Source: Methylophilaceae bacterium LSUCC0717
GTDB lineage: Bacteria > Pseudomonadota > Gammaproteobacteria > Burkholderiales > Methylophilaceae
Assembly: GCA_024919195.1 (NCBI GenBank)
Contig: CP103436.1
Location: 496,001-560,000, forward strand
DNA length: 64,000 nucleotides
Direction: 5' to 3'
This document shows, one piece after another, positions 18,431 through 27,607 of the stretch. Every line of letters starts with the position of its first letter. Position 1 is the first letter of the stretch. Under the pieces are notes generated by a model. The model was not told where the DNA came from. It saw only the letters and a list, made by a program, of their open reading frames with translations, and searched no databases. The translations under genes and the position numbers were made by a program.

Positions 18431-19597
18431 GTGAAAATTTCAGTAATTGGTTTAGGATATGTTGGTATTTCAAATTTACTACTTCTTGCACCCTATCATG
18501 AAGTTTTTGGTTGCGATTCTAATAAATCTAAAATAAATTCTTTAAAAAATAATGAATCACCCATTAACGACAAGGAGGTTAAAGAATATTTATTAAAATA
18601 TGGCAATAAAATTATTTTTACTTCATATATTAGTGATGAAATATTGTGCTCTGATATTATAATTATCGCAACTCCAACAGATTATGATGAACATATAAAA
18701 TATTTTGATACCAGTTCTGTAGAAAAAGTAATAGACATAATTAATGCATCAAAATCTAATGCCATTGTAGTTATTAAATCAACTGTTCCTTTCGGCTTTA
18801 CAAAAAAACTTCAAAAACAATATTCAAATTTAACAATTATTTTTTCACCTGAGTTTTTAAGAGAAGGAAAAGCTCTTTATGATAATCTTTATCCATCACG
18901 TATTGTTGTTGGTGATAAATCTGAAAAGGGTAAATCTATTGCAAATATTTTTAAATCATCATCATTGGCTAATGATGTTAAGTTAATTTGTACTGGTTCT
19001 GATGAGGCTGAGGCAATAAAACTTTTTGCAAACAATTATCTTGCTATGCGTGTTGCTTATTTTAATGAGCTAGATTCTTTTGCTTTGAAAAATAATTTAA
19101 ATACTGAAGATATTATTAACGGTATTTCTACAGATCCTAGAATAGCATCTGGCTATAATAATCCGTCTTTTGGTTATGGGGGATACTGTCTGCCAAAAGA
19201 CACTAAACAGCTTTTAGCAAACTTTAGCAATGTACCACAGAACCTTATCCAAGCTATTGTTGACTCGAATGAAACTCGAAAAAACTTTATAGTCGAGAGT
19301 GTTTTGAAGCTTAAGCCTAGCATTGTTGGGGTTTATCGGTTGGTTATGAAACAAGGTTCAGACAACTTTAGATCTTCTAGTATTAGAGATATTATTTTAA
19401 AGTTGCATGCTAAAAATATTAATATTATTTTGTTTGAACCATCTTTAAATGTAGACACATTTGAGGGTTTTCCAGTTTCAAACAACTTAAATGATTTTGC
19501 AAATCAATCTGATATAATTTTAGCAAATAGGATAGATGATTCAATACAACACTATAAAGATAAATTATTTACACGTGACTTGTTCCATGAAAATTAA
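18431..19597 (+). CDS. ugd: UDP-glucose 6-dehydrogenase
   Basis: The 388-residue NAD-dependent enzyme oxidises UDP-glucose to UDP-glucuronate. It starts at GTG with VISVIGLGYVGIS-like Rossmann sequence (KISVIGLGYVGISNLLLL). It continues with IATPTDYDE, VIKSTVPFGFTKK, and FSPEFLREGKALYDNLYPSR. The catalytic cysteine lies in FGYGGYCLPKDTKQL. The short length and the GGYCLPKDTKQL loop match the enterobacterial Ugd clade. It provides the substrate for the UDP-xylose synthase three genes upstream. The stop codon is the first part of a strong terminator stem, so the long forward transcript probably ends here. Confidence 0.93.
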   Translation: MKISVIGLGYVGISNLLLLAPYHEVFGCDSNKSKINSLKNNESPINDKEVKEYLLKYGNKIIFTSYISDEILCSDIIIIATPTDYDEHIKYFDTSSVEKVIDIINASKSNAIVVIKSTVPFGFTKKLQKQYSNLTIIFSPEFLREGKALYDNLYPSRIVVGDKSEKGKSIANIFKSSSLANDVKLICTGSDEAEAIKLFANNYLAMRVAYFNELDSFALKNNLNTEDIINGISTDPRIASGYNNPSFGYGGYCLPKDTKQLLANFSNVPQNLIQAIVDSNETRKNFIVESVLKLKPSIVGVYRLVMKQGSDNFRSSSIRDIILKLHAKNINIILFEPSLNVDTFEGFPVSNNLNDFANQSDIILANRIDDSIQHYKDKLFTRDLFHEN

Positions 19598-19623
19598 CAT
19601 TTCTTGGAAGAAATGTTTTTTTC
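19596..19623 (+). terminator. Rho-independent terminator after ugd
   Basis: The arms AACATTTCT and AGAAATGTT form a perfect 9-bp stem with loop TGGA, directly followed by a run of seven T. The left arm begins inside the ugd TAA stop codon. It is the clearest terminator in the left third of the window and separates the long AT-rich run of genes from the oxygenase gene. Confidence 0.88.
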
Positions 19624-19658
19624 TTAATAAAAATTATTATATTTAATCAAGAAAAAAA

Positions 19659-20435
19659 ATGATTAACTTAAATAACATAGAGCAAGCTCTAAAAAAATTC
19701 AAACACAACCAGCCCTTTGATCATTGTGTGGTTGATAATTTCTTTGATCTTAAAACAGCCAGGGGATTGGAGAGTGAATTCCCAAGGTACGAGGACAAGG
19801 TCTGGTTTGAGTATAACAACCCGCTCGAACATAAAAAAGCCTTAAACGACTGGAATAAGTACCCGCCGCTCACCTACCAGATTCTGATGATGCTCAATTC
19901 TCCACAGATGATCAATTTATTAATAAAATATGTCCGAGTAAATCTCTTCCCCGATATGGGGTTACATGGAGGAGGGTGGCATATGCATGGTACAGGCGGC
20001 AACCTCAACCCCCACTTCGATTACTCTATCCATCCAAAGTGTGGTTTGCAGCGTAAATTAAATATCATTATATATCTGTCTAAAGATCTACGACCAACTC
20101 GACACAAGGGGCACTTAGGGTTATGGAGTCATGATGAAACCACTAATCAACCTAAAGAGCTTGTCCGTGAGGTTGCCCCTGTATTTAATAGAGCCATTAT
20201 CTTTGATACTACGCAACACTCCTGGCACGGTATGAGTCAACAATTACAAGTTCCAAAAGGTATCTATCGCAAAAGCCTGGCTGTTTATTATCTCACGGAG
20301 CCTAAGCAAGCTGAATCTAACCAACGAGCAGTTTATGCGCCAAGGGAGGCGCAAAAGAATGACAAGAAGGTGCTTGAGGCTATAGAATTAAGACAAGACC
20401 TTAATAATTCATTAAAAGTTTATAAATCAAAATAA
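19659..20435 (+). CDS. 2-oxoglutarate/Fe(II)-dependent oxygenase
   Basis: A 258-residue protein of the 2OG-Fe(II) dioxygenase fold. The iron ligands are visible as the HFD in NLNPHFDYSIHP (HxD) and a distal histidine in TTQHSWHGMSQ. The 2-oxoglutarate arginine is probably that in GIYRKSLAVYYL. LNIIIYLSKDL is the conserved strand after HxD. The gene uses noticeably more G and C than its neighbours, and it stands alone after the ugd terminator, so it may have its own promoter in 19624-19658. Such enzymes in glycan loci are often predicted to hydroxylate sugars or lipids; substrate unknown. Confidence 0.8.
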   Translation: MINLNNIEQALKKFKHNQPFDHCVVDNFFDLKTARGLESEFPRYEDKVWFEYNNPLEHKKALNDWNKYPPLTYQILMMLNSPQMINLLIKYVRVNLFPDMGLHGGGWHMHGTGGNLNPHFDYSIHPKCGLQRKLNIIIYLSKDLRPTRHKGHLGLWSHDETTNQPKELVREVAPVFNRAIIFDTTQHSWHGMSQQLQVPKGIYRKSLAVYYLTEPKQAESNQRAVYAPREAQKNDKKVLEAIELRQDLNNSLKVYKSK

Positions 20436-20437
20436 TT

Positions 20438-21349
20438 TTGAAAACAAAAACCTCTTATCTAAAAACATGTTGTATTGTTTGTACATATCAACCAAACTTA
20501 TCAGACTTTAAAAAAAATTTAATTCAGTTCAAAAAAAATTATGATTTTATTATTATTGTAAACAATGACAAACTTTTTAATGTATTAAAGTTTAAATCCA
20601 AGCAAGTTTTTATAATTGATAACAATGAAAATGAGGGACTATCAATTGCTTTGAATAAAGGAATTAAATTGGCAAAATCATTAAATTATTCAGTTGCTGC
20701 ATTATTTGATCAGGATTCTTTCATACCAGATAATTTTAATAAAAAAATGCTAAAGAATATTGAGCTTTTTATCAAAAAAGAACCACATGTGAATGTAGCA
20801 TTGTATGGCAGCCAATTTATTGAAAAAAAAACAAATTCAAAAGCACAACCTATTAAAATTAGTAATTTACGAATCATTTCAACAAATATATCTCAAGATA
20901 ATTTTTATGATTTTTCATCCTTAATAATTACCTCTGGAAGTTATATTCCGCTAGACCGGTTTGATGAATTAGATTATTTTGATGAAAATTTATTCATTGA
21001 TTATATTGATATAGAGTGGTGTTTACGTGCTCATAGTTATGGGTATCATTCAGTTTTATTTAATAATATTAATTTTCGACATAATTTAGGAGATCGATAT
21101 ATTCATTTTCATGGTCGAAATATTTTTCTTAATTCCCCATTGCGCATTTACTATGAAGTTAGAAACTCTCTTTATTTATTTTCTCTTAAACACATCAGTT
21201 TAAATTTTTTCATAACCAATCATGTTAAAGTTATACTGAAGTTTTGTATTGCAATGATCTTGGATAAAAATAGATCATTAAATTCAGTCAAATATTTTTG
21301 CCTTGGTTACTTCCACGGGTTGATAAAAAAGATGGGTAAATTGGAATAG
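20438..21349 (+). CDS. GT2 glycosyltransferase, rhamnosyltransferase-like
   Basis: A 303-residue GT2 protein starting at TTG, two bases after the oxygenase stop. The N-terminal CCIVCTYQPNLSDF and FIIIVNN are the first strands. AALFDQDSFIPDNF carries the DxD-type site, and ITSGSYIPLDRFDEL with IDYIDIEWCLRAHSYGY is the acceptor-side pattern typical of RfbF/RfbN-like rhamnosyltransferases. The C-terminus contains a short hydrophobic segment. A rhamnosyl or related deoxyhexosyl donor would fit rfbC in the same block, but the donor is not proven. It is the last gene of the forward block. Confidence 0.78.
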   Translation: MKTKTSYLKTCCIVCTYQPNLSDFKKNLIQFKKNYDFIIIVNNDKLFNVLKFKSKQVFIIDNNENEGLSIALNKGIKLAKSLNYSVAALFDQDSFIPDNFNKKMLKNIELFIKKEPHVNVALYGSQFIEKKTNSKAQPIKISNLRIISTNISQDNFYDFSSLIITSGSYIPLDRFDELDYFDENLFIDYIDIEWCLRAHSYGYHSVLFNNINFRHNLGDRYIHFHGRNIFLNSPLRIYYEVRNSLYLFSLKHISLNFFITNHVKVILKFCIAMILDKNRSLNSVKYFCLGYFHGLIKKMGKLE

Positions 21350-21514
21350 CCGGGTTGGTAGTGAGCTTGAATGAATACTTAAGGGATATCTCAAATCTGC
21401 GAATTTTTAAATCTAGTTATAATTAACAAATATTAAATGAAAATAACTATTAATTTTTAAAATTAAATATAATTCAAAATTTAGCAAAGATATTATATTA
21501 AATGAAGTTAATTC

Positions 21515-22435
21515 TTAATACCTAAAGATTTGATTTACCCATTCATCAACATTTAATGGTATATATTGCTGTTTGTAAGTCTCTCGATTTACAAATTTAA
21601 TTAATTTATCTTGATCAATTTCTTGTTTAAAGAGAAAAATATTCTTTGAATATTTTGTCAGTTCTGGGTTATTTGTAATTATTTTTTTATTTAAACTAAG
21701 CGCTTCTATACCTCTTTGACTAATACCATTATTATTAAAATGATTGATGTCTATTATTACTTCACTTTGACTCATTTTTTTTTGGAAAGAAGATGGAGTT
21801 AAATTTTTGAATTTTACTTTTTTGTATTCAAGTTTAGTTTGGCGTGTAATTTTTTTCATCCAGAAATACCATTTTGCCTGAAAAAAATAATATATAAAAT
21901 TATTTTTTAAGGTGTAATTTTTTATGATTTCACTGATTAATATTTCTCTATTTGTATAAACCGTACCTACAAAAAAGAATTTATATTTGTTAGCAAAAGT
22001 TTTTTTTTGAAAAAAAGAGAATAAAGGGAGTTTTATTAGTTTGCTATATTTTTCATTTTGATAAGAAAATGCAACATCAAATTCTTTTATAATATTTTTT
22101 GCATTCTTCTTTTGTTTTAATGAATCCCATAAGTATAGATAACTTTTTTTAATCTTATACTTTAATTTTAACTGCTGTATTGTTGTCGCAGTTAAATCTT
22201 CACCATTGATAACAAAAAGATAGTCATATTGATCATGTTTTTTAAGTTTACGATACAAATAAATCTTATATAGATAAGAAAAAGATAATGGTTTTAACCT
22301 TATAAATGCTTTATATAATGAATTATCAGATAGTCGATCTCTAATAAAAGTAACTTGATGTTTTTTTTTAAGTGACTCTAATATTACCTTATTAAGATTT
22401 TGAAATTCGGGAGCTATAAAAATAATTTTGGACAT
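21515..22435 (-). CDS. Glycosyltransferase, CgeB/GT4-like
   Basis: A 306-residue protein. The early KIIFIAPEFQNLN and YLFVINGEDLTATTIQQL segments and the late GISQRGIEALSLNKKIITNN segment resemble the two Rossmann halves of CgeB-type GT-B glycosyltransferases, in which the last motif binds the nucleotide sugar. TVYTNREILI sits at the start of the C-terminal half. Sequence divergence is high and the donor is unknown. It is the last gene of the reverse block; its start overlaps the upstream epimerase stop by one base (TAATG). No convincing terminator follows. Confidence 0.6.
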   Translation of the reverse strand: MSKIIFIAPEFQNLNKVILESLKKKHQVTFIRDRLSDNSLYKAFIRLKPLSFSYLYKIYLYRKLKKHDQYDYLFVINGEDLTATTIQQLKLKYKIKKSYLYLWDSLKQKKNAKNIIKEFDVAFSYQNEKYSKLIKLPLFSFFQKKTFANKYKFFFVGTVYTNREILISEIIKNYTLKNNFIYYFFQAKWYFWMKKITRQTKLEYKKVKFKNLTPSSFQKKMSQSEVIIDINHFNNNGISQRGIEALSLNKKIITNNPELTKYSKNIFLFKQEIDQDKLIKFVNRETYKQQYIPLNVDEWVNQIFRY

Positions 22436-23562
22436 TATTTCATTAAATTTTTTTTAATTAATTCTTTTTTTGACTTTTCATAGCCTTTGAAATTTCCTAT
22501 TTTATTTTGACTAACCCAGTTAACAAATTCCTTAACTCCTCTATCGATGTCAACATCACTTTTAATATTAAATATTTTTTTCATTAACTTAATATTAGCA
22601 CTTGCATGACGTATGTCACCAACACGATACGATCCAGTTATCTTAATTCTAGATTTACTTCCAAATTGATCAATAATTTTTTTTGCAATATCTAGCACTG
22701 TTGTTCTTTTTCCTGTACCAATATTTATTATTTTATTTTTTACATTTAAATCGTACGCAATATTCCTTGCTGTAATATCTACCACGTCATCTACATATAT
22801 GAAGTCTCGTGACTCTTTTCCATCTTCGTATATTTCAATATCTTTATCCAATCTTGCTAAATTCGAAAATATTGCAAGTATTCCTGTATAAGGATTGTTA
22901 AGTGATTGCCCTGGACCATATACATTTTGGTATCTAAGAATACTGTATTCATAAGAACCAATTACCGACATATTGTAAATTATTTCTTCCTGCATTTTTT
23001 TTGTGAGTGCATAGGTTGATACAGGATTTAATGGAGTATTTTCATCAGATGGTATGTAGTTCATTTGTTTTTTACATTTTGGACACAAGGGATCATATTT
23101 TTTTTGTTTTATTTCATTAATATGTCTTGTTTTGATAGTGAATAGTCCATGATCCACACAGTTGTACTGACCTTCACCATAGATAGACCTAGATGAACTT
23201 AGAATAATTTTTTTGGTATTATCACTTTTAAGGATAGTATGAATTAATGAAGCTGTCCCATTAACATTTGTATCAAAATATTTTTTAATTTCGTACATTG
23301 ACTGACCAGTGCCAGTTTCAGAAGCTAAGTGAAACACAATATCATTTTTTTTAGTAATTTGTAATAATTGGTTCGTGTTTCTAATGTCTCCAATTATGAA
23401 TTGCGAATTTTTTTTTAAAAAAATATCAATTTTTTTTGTTGTATGAATTTGAGAATTTAAATTATCAAGAATAGTTACATTATGACCTTCCTCAATAAGC
23501 TTTCTCGAAAGTCGACTACCAATAAAACCTGCACCACCAGTAATTAAAATATTCTCTTTCAT
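22435..23562 (-). CDS. NAD-dependent epimerase, dTDP-L-rhamnose 4-epimerase-like
   Basis: A 375-residue extended SDR with ITGGAGFIGSRLSRKL and the catalytic YALTKKMQEE. Between the SSSRSIYGEGQYNC strand and the catalytic tyrosine there is an insert of about 45 residues containing a CVDHG and a CPKCKKQM pair, which could hold a zinc ion. That YGEG-C-H-CPxC insert is, from memory, characteristic of the WbiB/Tll group that converts dTDP-L-rhamnose to dTDP-6-deoxy-L-talose. RfbC on the forward block would fit such a route, although the rest of the rhamnose pathway is not visible. A UDP-sugar epimerase with the same insert is the alternative. Confidence 0.72.
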   Translation of the reverse strand: MKENILITGGAGFIGSRLSRKLIEEGHNVTILDNLNSQIHTTKKIDIFLKKNSQFIIGDIRNTNQLLQITKKNDIVFHLASETGTGQSMYEIKKYFDTNVNGTASLIHTILKSDNTKKIILSSSRSIYGEGQYNCVDHGLFTIKTRHINEIKQKKYDPLCPKCKKQMNYIPSDENTPLNPVSTYALTKKMQEEIIYNMSVIGSYEYSILRYQNVYGPGQSLNNPYTGILAIFSNLARLDKDIEIYEDGKESRDFIYVDDVVDITARNIAYDLNVKNKIINIGTGKRTTVLDIAKKIIDQFGSKSRIKITGSYRVGDIRHASANIKLMKKIFNIKSDVDIDRGVKEFVNWVSQNKIGNFKGYEKSKKELIKKNLMK

Positions 23563-24596
23563 TATTTTATTTTATTAAAGTCAGATTCAATCATCTCTTT
23601 AACAAGCTGCTCAAATGTAATTTTGGGCACCCAATTAAGTTTTCTTTTTGCTTTACGAGAGTCTCCCAATAATTCCTGGACTTCTGTTGGCCTAAAATAA
23701 TTTTCACTTATTTCAATTATTATTTTTCCATTGGAATCCAAAGCTTTTTCGTTAACTCCACTTCCGGTCCATTTTATATGAAGATCAATATATTTACAGG
23801 CTAAATTTATAAAATCTTTAACAGATTTTTGGATTCCTGTTGCTATCACATAATCATCTGGATTATTTTGTTGGAGCATTAACCATTGCATCTCAACATA
23901 ATCACGAGCATGACCCCAGTCTCTTTTAGCATGAATATTACCTAAGATAAGTTTATCTTGTATTCCTAGTTTAATTCTGGCTAAACCCATTGTTATTTTT
24001 CTTGTAACAAAAGTTTCTCCCCTGACCGGGCTTTCATGATTGAATAAAATCCCATTACAAGCAAAAATATTGTATGCCTCTCTATAATTTATTGTTATCC
24101 AATGGGCATATAGTTTTGCTACTGCATAGGGTGATCTTGGATAAAATGGTGTTTTTTCATTTTGAGGAATTTCCTGAACCATACCAAATAACTCTGATGT
24201 TGAGGCCTGATAAAATTTGGTTTTTTTAATTAAATCTAAATTCTTTATTGATTCAAGGATTCTTAAAGTACCTAGTGCATCGCTATTTGCAGTATATTCT
24301 GGTTCTTCAAAAGAAACTGCTACATGTGATTGTGCTGCAAGATTATATATTTCATCAGGCTTTACATTTTGAATTGTCCTTAAAAGACTTGATGAATCAG
24401 TCATATCTCCATGATGAAGAATAAATCTTTCAGACTCAACATATTTTTTATTATGGTAAAGGTGATCGATTCTAGCTGTGTTAAAGGATGATGACCGTCT
24501 TTTAATACCATGAACTTCATATCCTTTTTCTAAAAGAAATTCACTTAAATATGAGCCATCTTGACCTGTAATTCCTGTAATAAGAGCTTTTTTCAT
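23562..24596 (-). CDS. gmd: GDP-mannose 4,6-dehydratase
   Basis: The enzyme converts GDP-mannose to GDP-4-keto-6-deoxymannose. The 344-residue sequence begins [18 protein letters not shown] and continues [20 protein letters not shown]. It has [19 protein letters not shown], the [11 protein letters not shown] strand and the catalytic YxxxK in [30 protein letters not shown] and [12 protein letters not shown] are further Gmd-specific segments. Its substrate comes from the ManC encoded at 30739 in the same block. The keto product can feed the aminotransferase at 25762. Confidence 0.95.
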   Translation of the reverse strand: MKKALITGITGQDGSYLSEFLLEKGYEVHGIKRRSSSFNTARIDHLYHNKKYVESERFILHHGDMTDSSSLLRTIQNVKPDEIYNLAAQSHVAVSFEEPEYTANSDALGTLRILESIKNLDLIKKTKFYQASTSELFGMVQEIPQNEKTPFYPRSPYAVAKLYAHWITINYREAYNIFACNGILFNHESPVRGETFVTRKITMGLARIKLGIQDKLILGNIHAKRDWGHARDYVEMQWLMLQQNNPDDYVIATGIQKSVKDFINLACKYIDLHIKWTGSGVNEKALDSNGKIIIEISENYFRPTEVQELLGDSRKAKRKLNWVPKITFEQLVKEMIESDFNKIK

Positions 24597-24601
24597 AATT
24601 A

Positions 24602-25765
24602 TTATCCTAAAAATTTTACCTTTTGGTATTCCATAATAAATTTTTCTAATTTTTTAGTTTTTAAATTTATTTCTTTATTAAGTTCCTTTAGTCTTTGAGT
24701 TCCATCCTTTACCTTTTTTTTGTAATACGAAATATTTTCTATCTTTAGAATAGCTCCAGCCAATTCATCCTCTCTAAAATAATCAAAATAAATGGCTCCT
24801 TGCTTCGTAAAAGACTTAAACTGGCTTGGATACAAAATAGGTTTTTTAAAATACCATGCTTCAATGGGAGGAATATTCGTAGGCCCAATAAGTGATGGCA
24901 TTATGACGGCAAAACAATTCTTATAAAGTTTAGCTAAGGAATCATTATCTACAAAACCAAGATTAATGATTTTATTATCAAGCTTGTATTTTTTTATTGA
25001 TTTATTAATGTAATGTAAATTGCCTTGATCATTACCAGTAAAAATTATTTTAATATCATTACCATCTAAATACTTTAAGGCCCTTATTATTAGATGGTGG
25101 TTTTTATGTGTCCAAAATTGTGCTGGATATAAGTAATATTTTTTTGGTAGTCTTAATGAGTGATTTTTTACTAGCTTACTGGTAAAAAATGGATTTTTTG
25201 AAAATGGAACTGATAATAAATTATTTTGATAAACGTTGTAGTACTTTTCTATTTGATTCGAAGTCTCATCGCAATCAGTGATAATTTTATAGGCATTTGA
25301 TAAGCTATGACTATAAAGCCACTCCCTCAAAAAATTCGTTGATTTATTTCGCATTTCTTTAAGATACGGGGCAGATTTATGACCAAGATCCCATATAGTT
25401 GTAATGAAGTTTAATTCCAATAGACTAAGTTGAAGAATGTTTGGAGATAAAAAATATACTAAATCTATACTATTTTTTTTTAATTTTTTTTCAAAATTTG
25501 GAAATAAATTTAATATAGGACCTATTAAGAAAGATATTACAGTAGTGTTAAAGTAAGCTTTCATGAGATCTGTTATATTTATTTTATAAATTCGGACGTT
25601 TAAATTTAACTCCTTAGCAATATTTAAATTTTTCTTTATAGTATATAGGACAATCTCAATTTGATTTTTATTACATATTCTAATCAATCTTTGAAGGTCA
25701 TTAAGAGATTGGTTAAAGCCTCCACCTTTAGATATATCAGATTTTAAGTAAGCCGCTATTTTCAT
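24602..25765 (-). CDS. GT4-family glycosyltransferase
   Basis: A 387-residue GT-B protein. The N-terminal half has [19 protein letters not shown] and [13 protein letters not shown]. The C-terminal half has [43 protein letters not shown] and [21 protein letters not shown]. The last is the donor-binding ExxxxxxxE-type region, with a TNIPPIEA core. These are typical mannosyltransferase-like GT4 features. GDP-mannose-derived donors made in the same block are likely but unproven. It overlaps the aminotransferase gene by 4 bases and precedes gmd by 5 bases. Confidence 0.82.
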   Translation of the reverse strand: MKIAAYLKSDISKGGGFNQSLNDLQRLIRICNKNQIEIVLYTIKKNLNIAKELNLNVRIYKINITDLMKAYFNTTVISFLIGPILNLFPNFEKKLKKNSIDLVYFLSPNILQLSLLELNFITTIWDLGHKSAPYLKEMRNKSTNFLREWLYSHSLSNAYKIITDCDETSNQIEKYYNVYQNNLLSVPFSKNPFFTSKLVKNHSLRLPKKYYLYPAQFWTHKNHHLIIRALKYLDGNDIKIIFTGNDQGNLHYINKSIKKYKLDNKIINLGFVDNDSLAKLYKNCFAVIMPSLIGPTNIPPIEAWYFKKPILYPSQFKSFTKQGAIYFDYFREDELAGAILKIENISYYKKKVKDGTQRLKELNKEINLKTKKLEKFIMEYQKVKFLG

Positions 25766-26892
25766 AATTTTATTAATATATCTTTTAATTTCTTAATAAT
25801 ATATGCTTGTTCATTTGTTTTAAGGCCTAATCCTGAGGGAATATAAAAGCCTTTTTTATAGAGCATTTCAGAGACTGGTAATTTTGGGTAATTATAATTT
25901 TTAATATATTTTTTTAATAATGGCTGCCTGTGAAGAGGAAAAAAGAAAGGCCGTGTACCGATACCAAATTTAGCTAATTTTTTCATAATATCTATAGCAT
26001 TGATTTTTTTTGATTTTATTACAATACCGAAGACCCAAAAAATATTTTTGGCATAAGCTGTTTCTGATGGCTGAAGCATTATACAATCAATATTTTTTAA
26101 TGATTTAGTGTAAAACCCACCCAAGGTATACTTTTTTTTAATTTTTTTATCAATATTTTCCAATTGAGCTAGACCCAGGGCAGCTTGCATATTTGTCATT
26201 CTGTAATTCCAACCAATTTCATCATGATGAAATCTTTTGTTATTTTTAAAAGCTAGATTTTTCAGCAGTTCAAATTTGTCATGCAATCTTTTATTGTTAG
26301 TGAGAAGCATGCCTCCTTCACCAGTAGTAATTAACTTGTTTGGATAAAAGCTATACGTTGATATATCACCAAATGTGCCACAATGTTTGTTCTTGTATTT
26401 TAAACCATGAGCTTCAGCACAGTCTTCTATTAATTTAAAACCATATTTAGATTTTAATTGAATTATCTTATCCATTTCAGTAGGAAGTCCATATATATGG
26501 ACTACAATTACCAGCTTTGTTTTAGACGAAACTGTTTGTTCAAATTTTTCAATATCCATATTCCATGTATCAGGATTTGAATCAATGAAAACAGGCTTAA
26601 GTTTTTTTCTTATTATATGATTTAAGCATGAAACAATAGTAAAAGAGGGTAATATTACCTCGTCACCTTCTTTTAAATTTAGAGACTCAATTGCAATATC
26701 AAGTGCTGCAGTTCCACTTGAAACAGCAGATGCATATTTTTTTCCAATCAATTTTTTAAATGCATCTTCAAATTTTTTAACAAAGGGTCCTTCTGATGAA
26801 ATCCAGTTATCATTTATACATGATAAAAGGTATTTTTTTTCATTTCCGTCAAGCAGGGGAGTGTTAACTGGAATATTTTTTTTCAAAGACAT
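25762..26892 (-). CDS. DegT/DnrJ/EryC1 aminotransferase, GDP-perosamine synthase-like
   Basis: A PLP-dependent sugar aminotransferase of 376 residues. SSGTAALDIAIESL binds the cofactor phosphate, LPSFTIVSCLNHI and EDCAEAHGLKYKNKHCGTFGD are the conserved Asp segments, and the Schiff-base lysine is in SFYPNKLITTGEGG. The opening VNTPLLDGNEKKYLLSCI and WISSEGPFVKKFE are close to the Per/RfbE subgroup. With ManC and Gmd in the same block, the predicted product is GDP-perosamine. No perosamine N-acetyltransferase is visible. The start overlaps the methyltransferase gene by 29 bases. Confidence 0.85.
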   Translation of the reverse strand: MSLKKNIPVNTPLLDGNEKKYLLSCINDNWISSEGPFVKKFEDAFKKLIGKKYASAVSSGTAALDIAIESLNLKEGDEVILPSFTIVSCLNHIIRKKLKPVFIDSNPDTWNMDIEKFEQTVSSKTKLVIVVHIYGLPTEMDKIIQLKSKYGFKLIEDCAEAHGLKYKNKHCGTFGDISTYSFYPNKLITTGEGGMLLTNNKRLHDKFELLKNLAFKNNKRFHHDEIGWNYRMTNMQAALGLAQLENIDKKIKKKYTLGGFYTKSLKNIDCIMLQPSETAYAKNIFWVFGIVIKSKKINAIDIMKKLAKFGIGTRPFFFPLHRQPLLKKYIKNYNYPKLPVSEMLYKKGFYIPSGLGLKTNEQAYIIKKLKDILIKL

Positions 26893-27607
26893 AGATTGAG
26901 GATTTCGTTGTTGTTGTAATTTTCTTTTCAGTTAAAAATTCTTTATTTTCAATTAACTTAAGATCATTTTCTTTAGCAAGACTTAAAAAGAAATTTTTGG
27001 AATAAGGCCGCATTTTATGTTTCTCAGTGAATGAGTGATACTTTTTAGCATCATGATTAATAACTAAAAAATCAAAAATAACTTCAATATAATCATTGTA
27101 GCTTCTGGTCTTTGAAAATCTGAAAATATCATAATTTTTTGTTTTAATATGTTTTTCAGTCGGTTGATTTTGATTTTTACTATCTATTACATTCCAGGAA
27201 TCAAAAATCAACCTCCCATTATTTTCTAATATATTACTTGCCTGGCTAAAAAATTTTCTAATTTTATATTCAGAATTCATGTAATTAACCACATGAAATA
27301 GGGCAACAATATTATGAAATTTTTGTTTAGGTTTGAATTTGAGAAAATCATCATTTAAGAACTTAAGATATTTATTTTCAAGTTTTCGATTTATCATTTT
27401 CTTTGAGAATTCAATACCGGTTACATTTATTTTATATTTTGAAAATAAAAATGAATGTTTGCCTGTCCCGCAACCAACATCTAATAGATTTATTTTATTT
27501 GATAGTTTTTTTAAAACGTAATCTGTTTCTTTTTTGTAATTTTTATTTTTATAAAATAAATCGTAAAAATCAGCTGATTTAAGAAATGGCTCATATATTT
27601 TATTCAT
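26864..27607 (-). CDS. Class I SAM-dependent methyltransferase
   Basis: A 247-residue protein beginning MNKIYEPFLKSADFYDLFY. INLLDVGCGTGKHSFLF near residue 45 is motif I, VTGIEFSKKMI is the ribose-binding acidic strand, and HNIVALFHVVNYM is the motif II region. GRLIFDSWNVID is motif III. I chose the ATG at 27607 because it overlaps the upstream stop slightly; an in-frame TTG at 27628 would lie further inside the cupin gene. It resembles the small methyltransferases common in O-antigen clusters, with a sugar N- or O-methylation as the likely role. Substrate unknown. Confidence 0.75.
   Translation of the reverse strand: MNKIYEPFLKSADFYDLFYKNKNYKKETDYVLKKLSNKINLLDVGCGTGKHSFLFSKYKINVTGIEFSKKMINRKLENKYLKFLNDDFLKFKPKQKFHNIVALFHVVNYMNSEYKIRKFFSQASNILENNGRLIFDSWNVIDSKNQNQPTEKHIKTKNYDIFRFSKTRSYNDYIEVIFDFLVINHDAKKYHSFTEKHKMRPYSKNFFLSLAKENDLKLIENKEFLTEKKITTTTKSSIYVFEKKYSS

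Noticed and set aside
21350-21514. Convergence region between the two glycan blocks, with a TTAATTTT/AAAATTAA palindrome at 21450-21466
   Set aside because: The palindrome is pure A/T with a one-base centre, expected by chance here. No GC-containing stem, gene or repeat was found.
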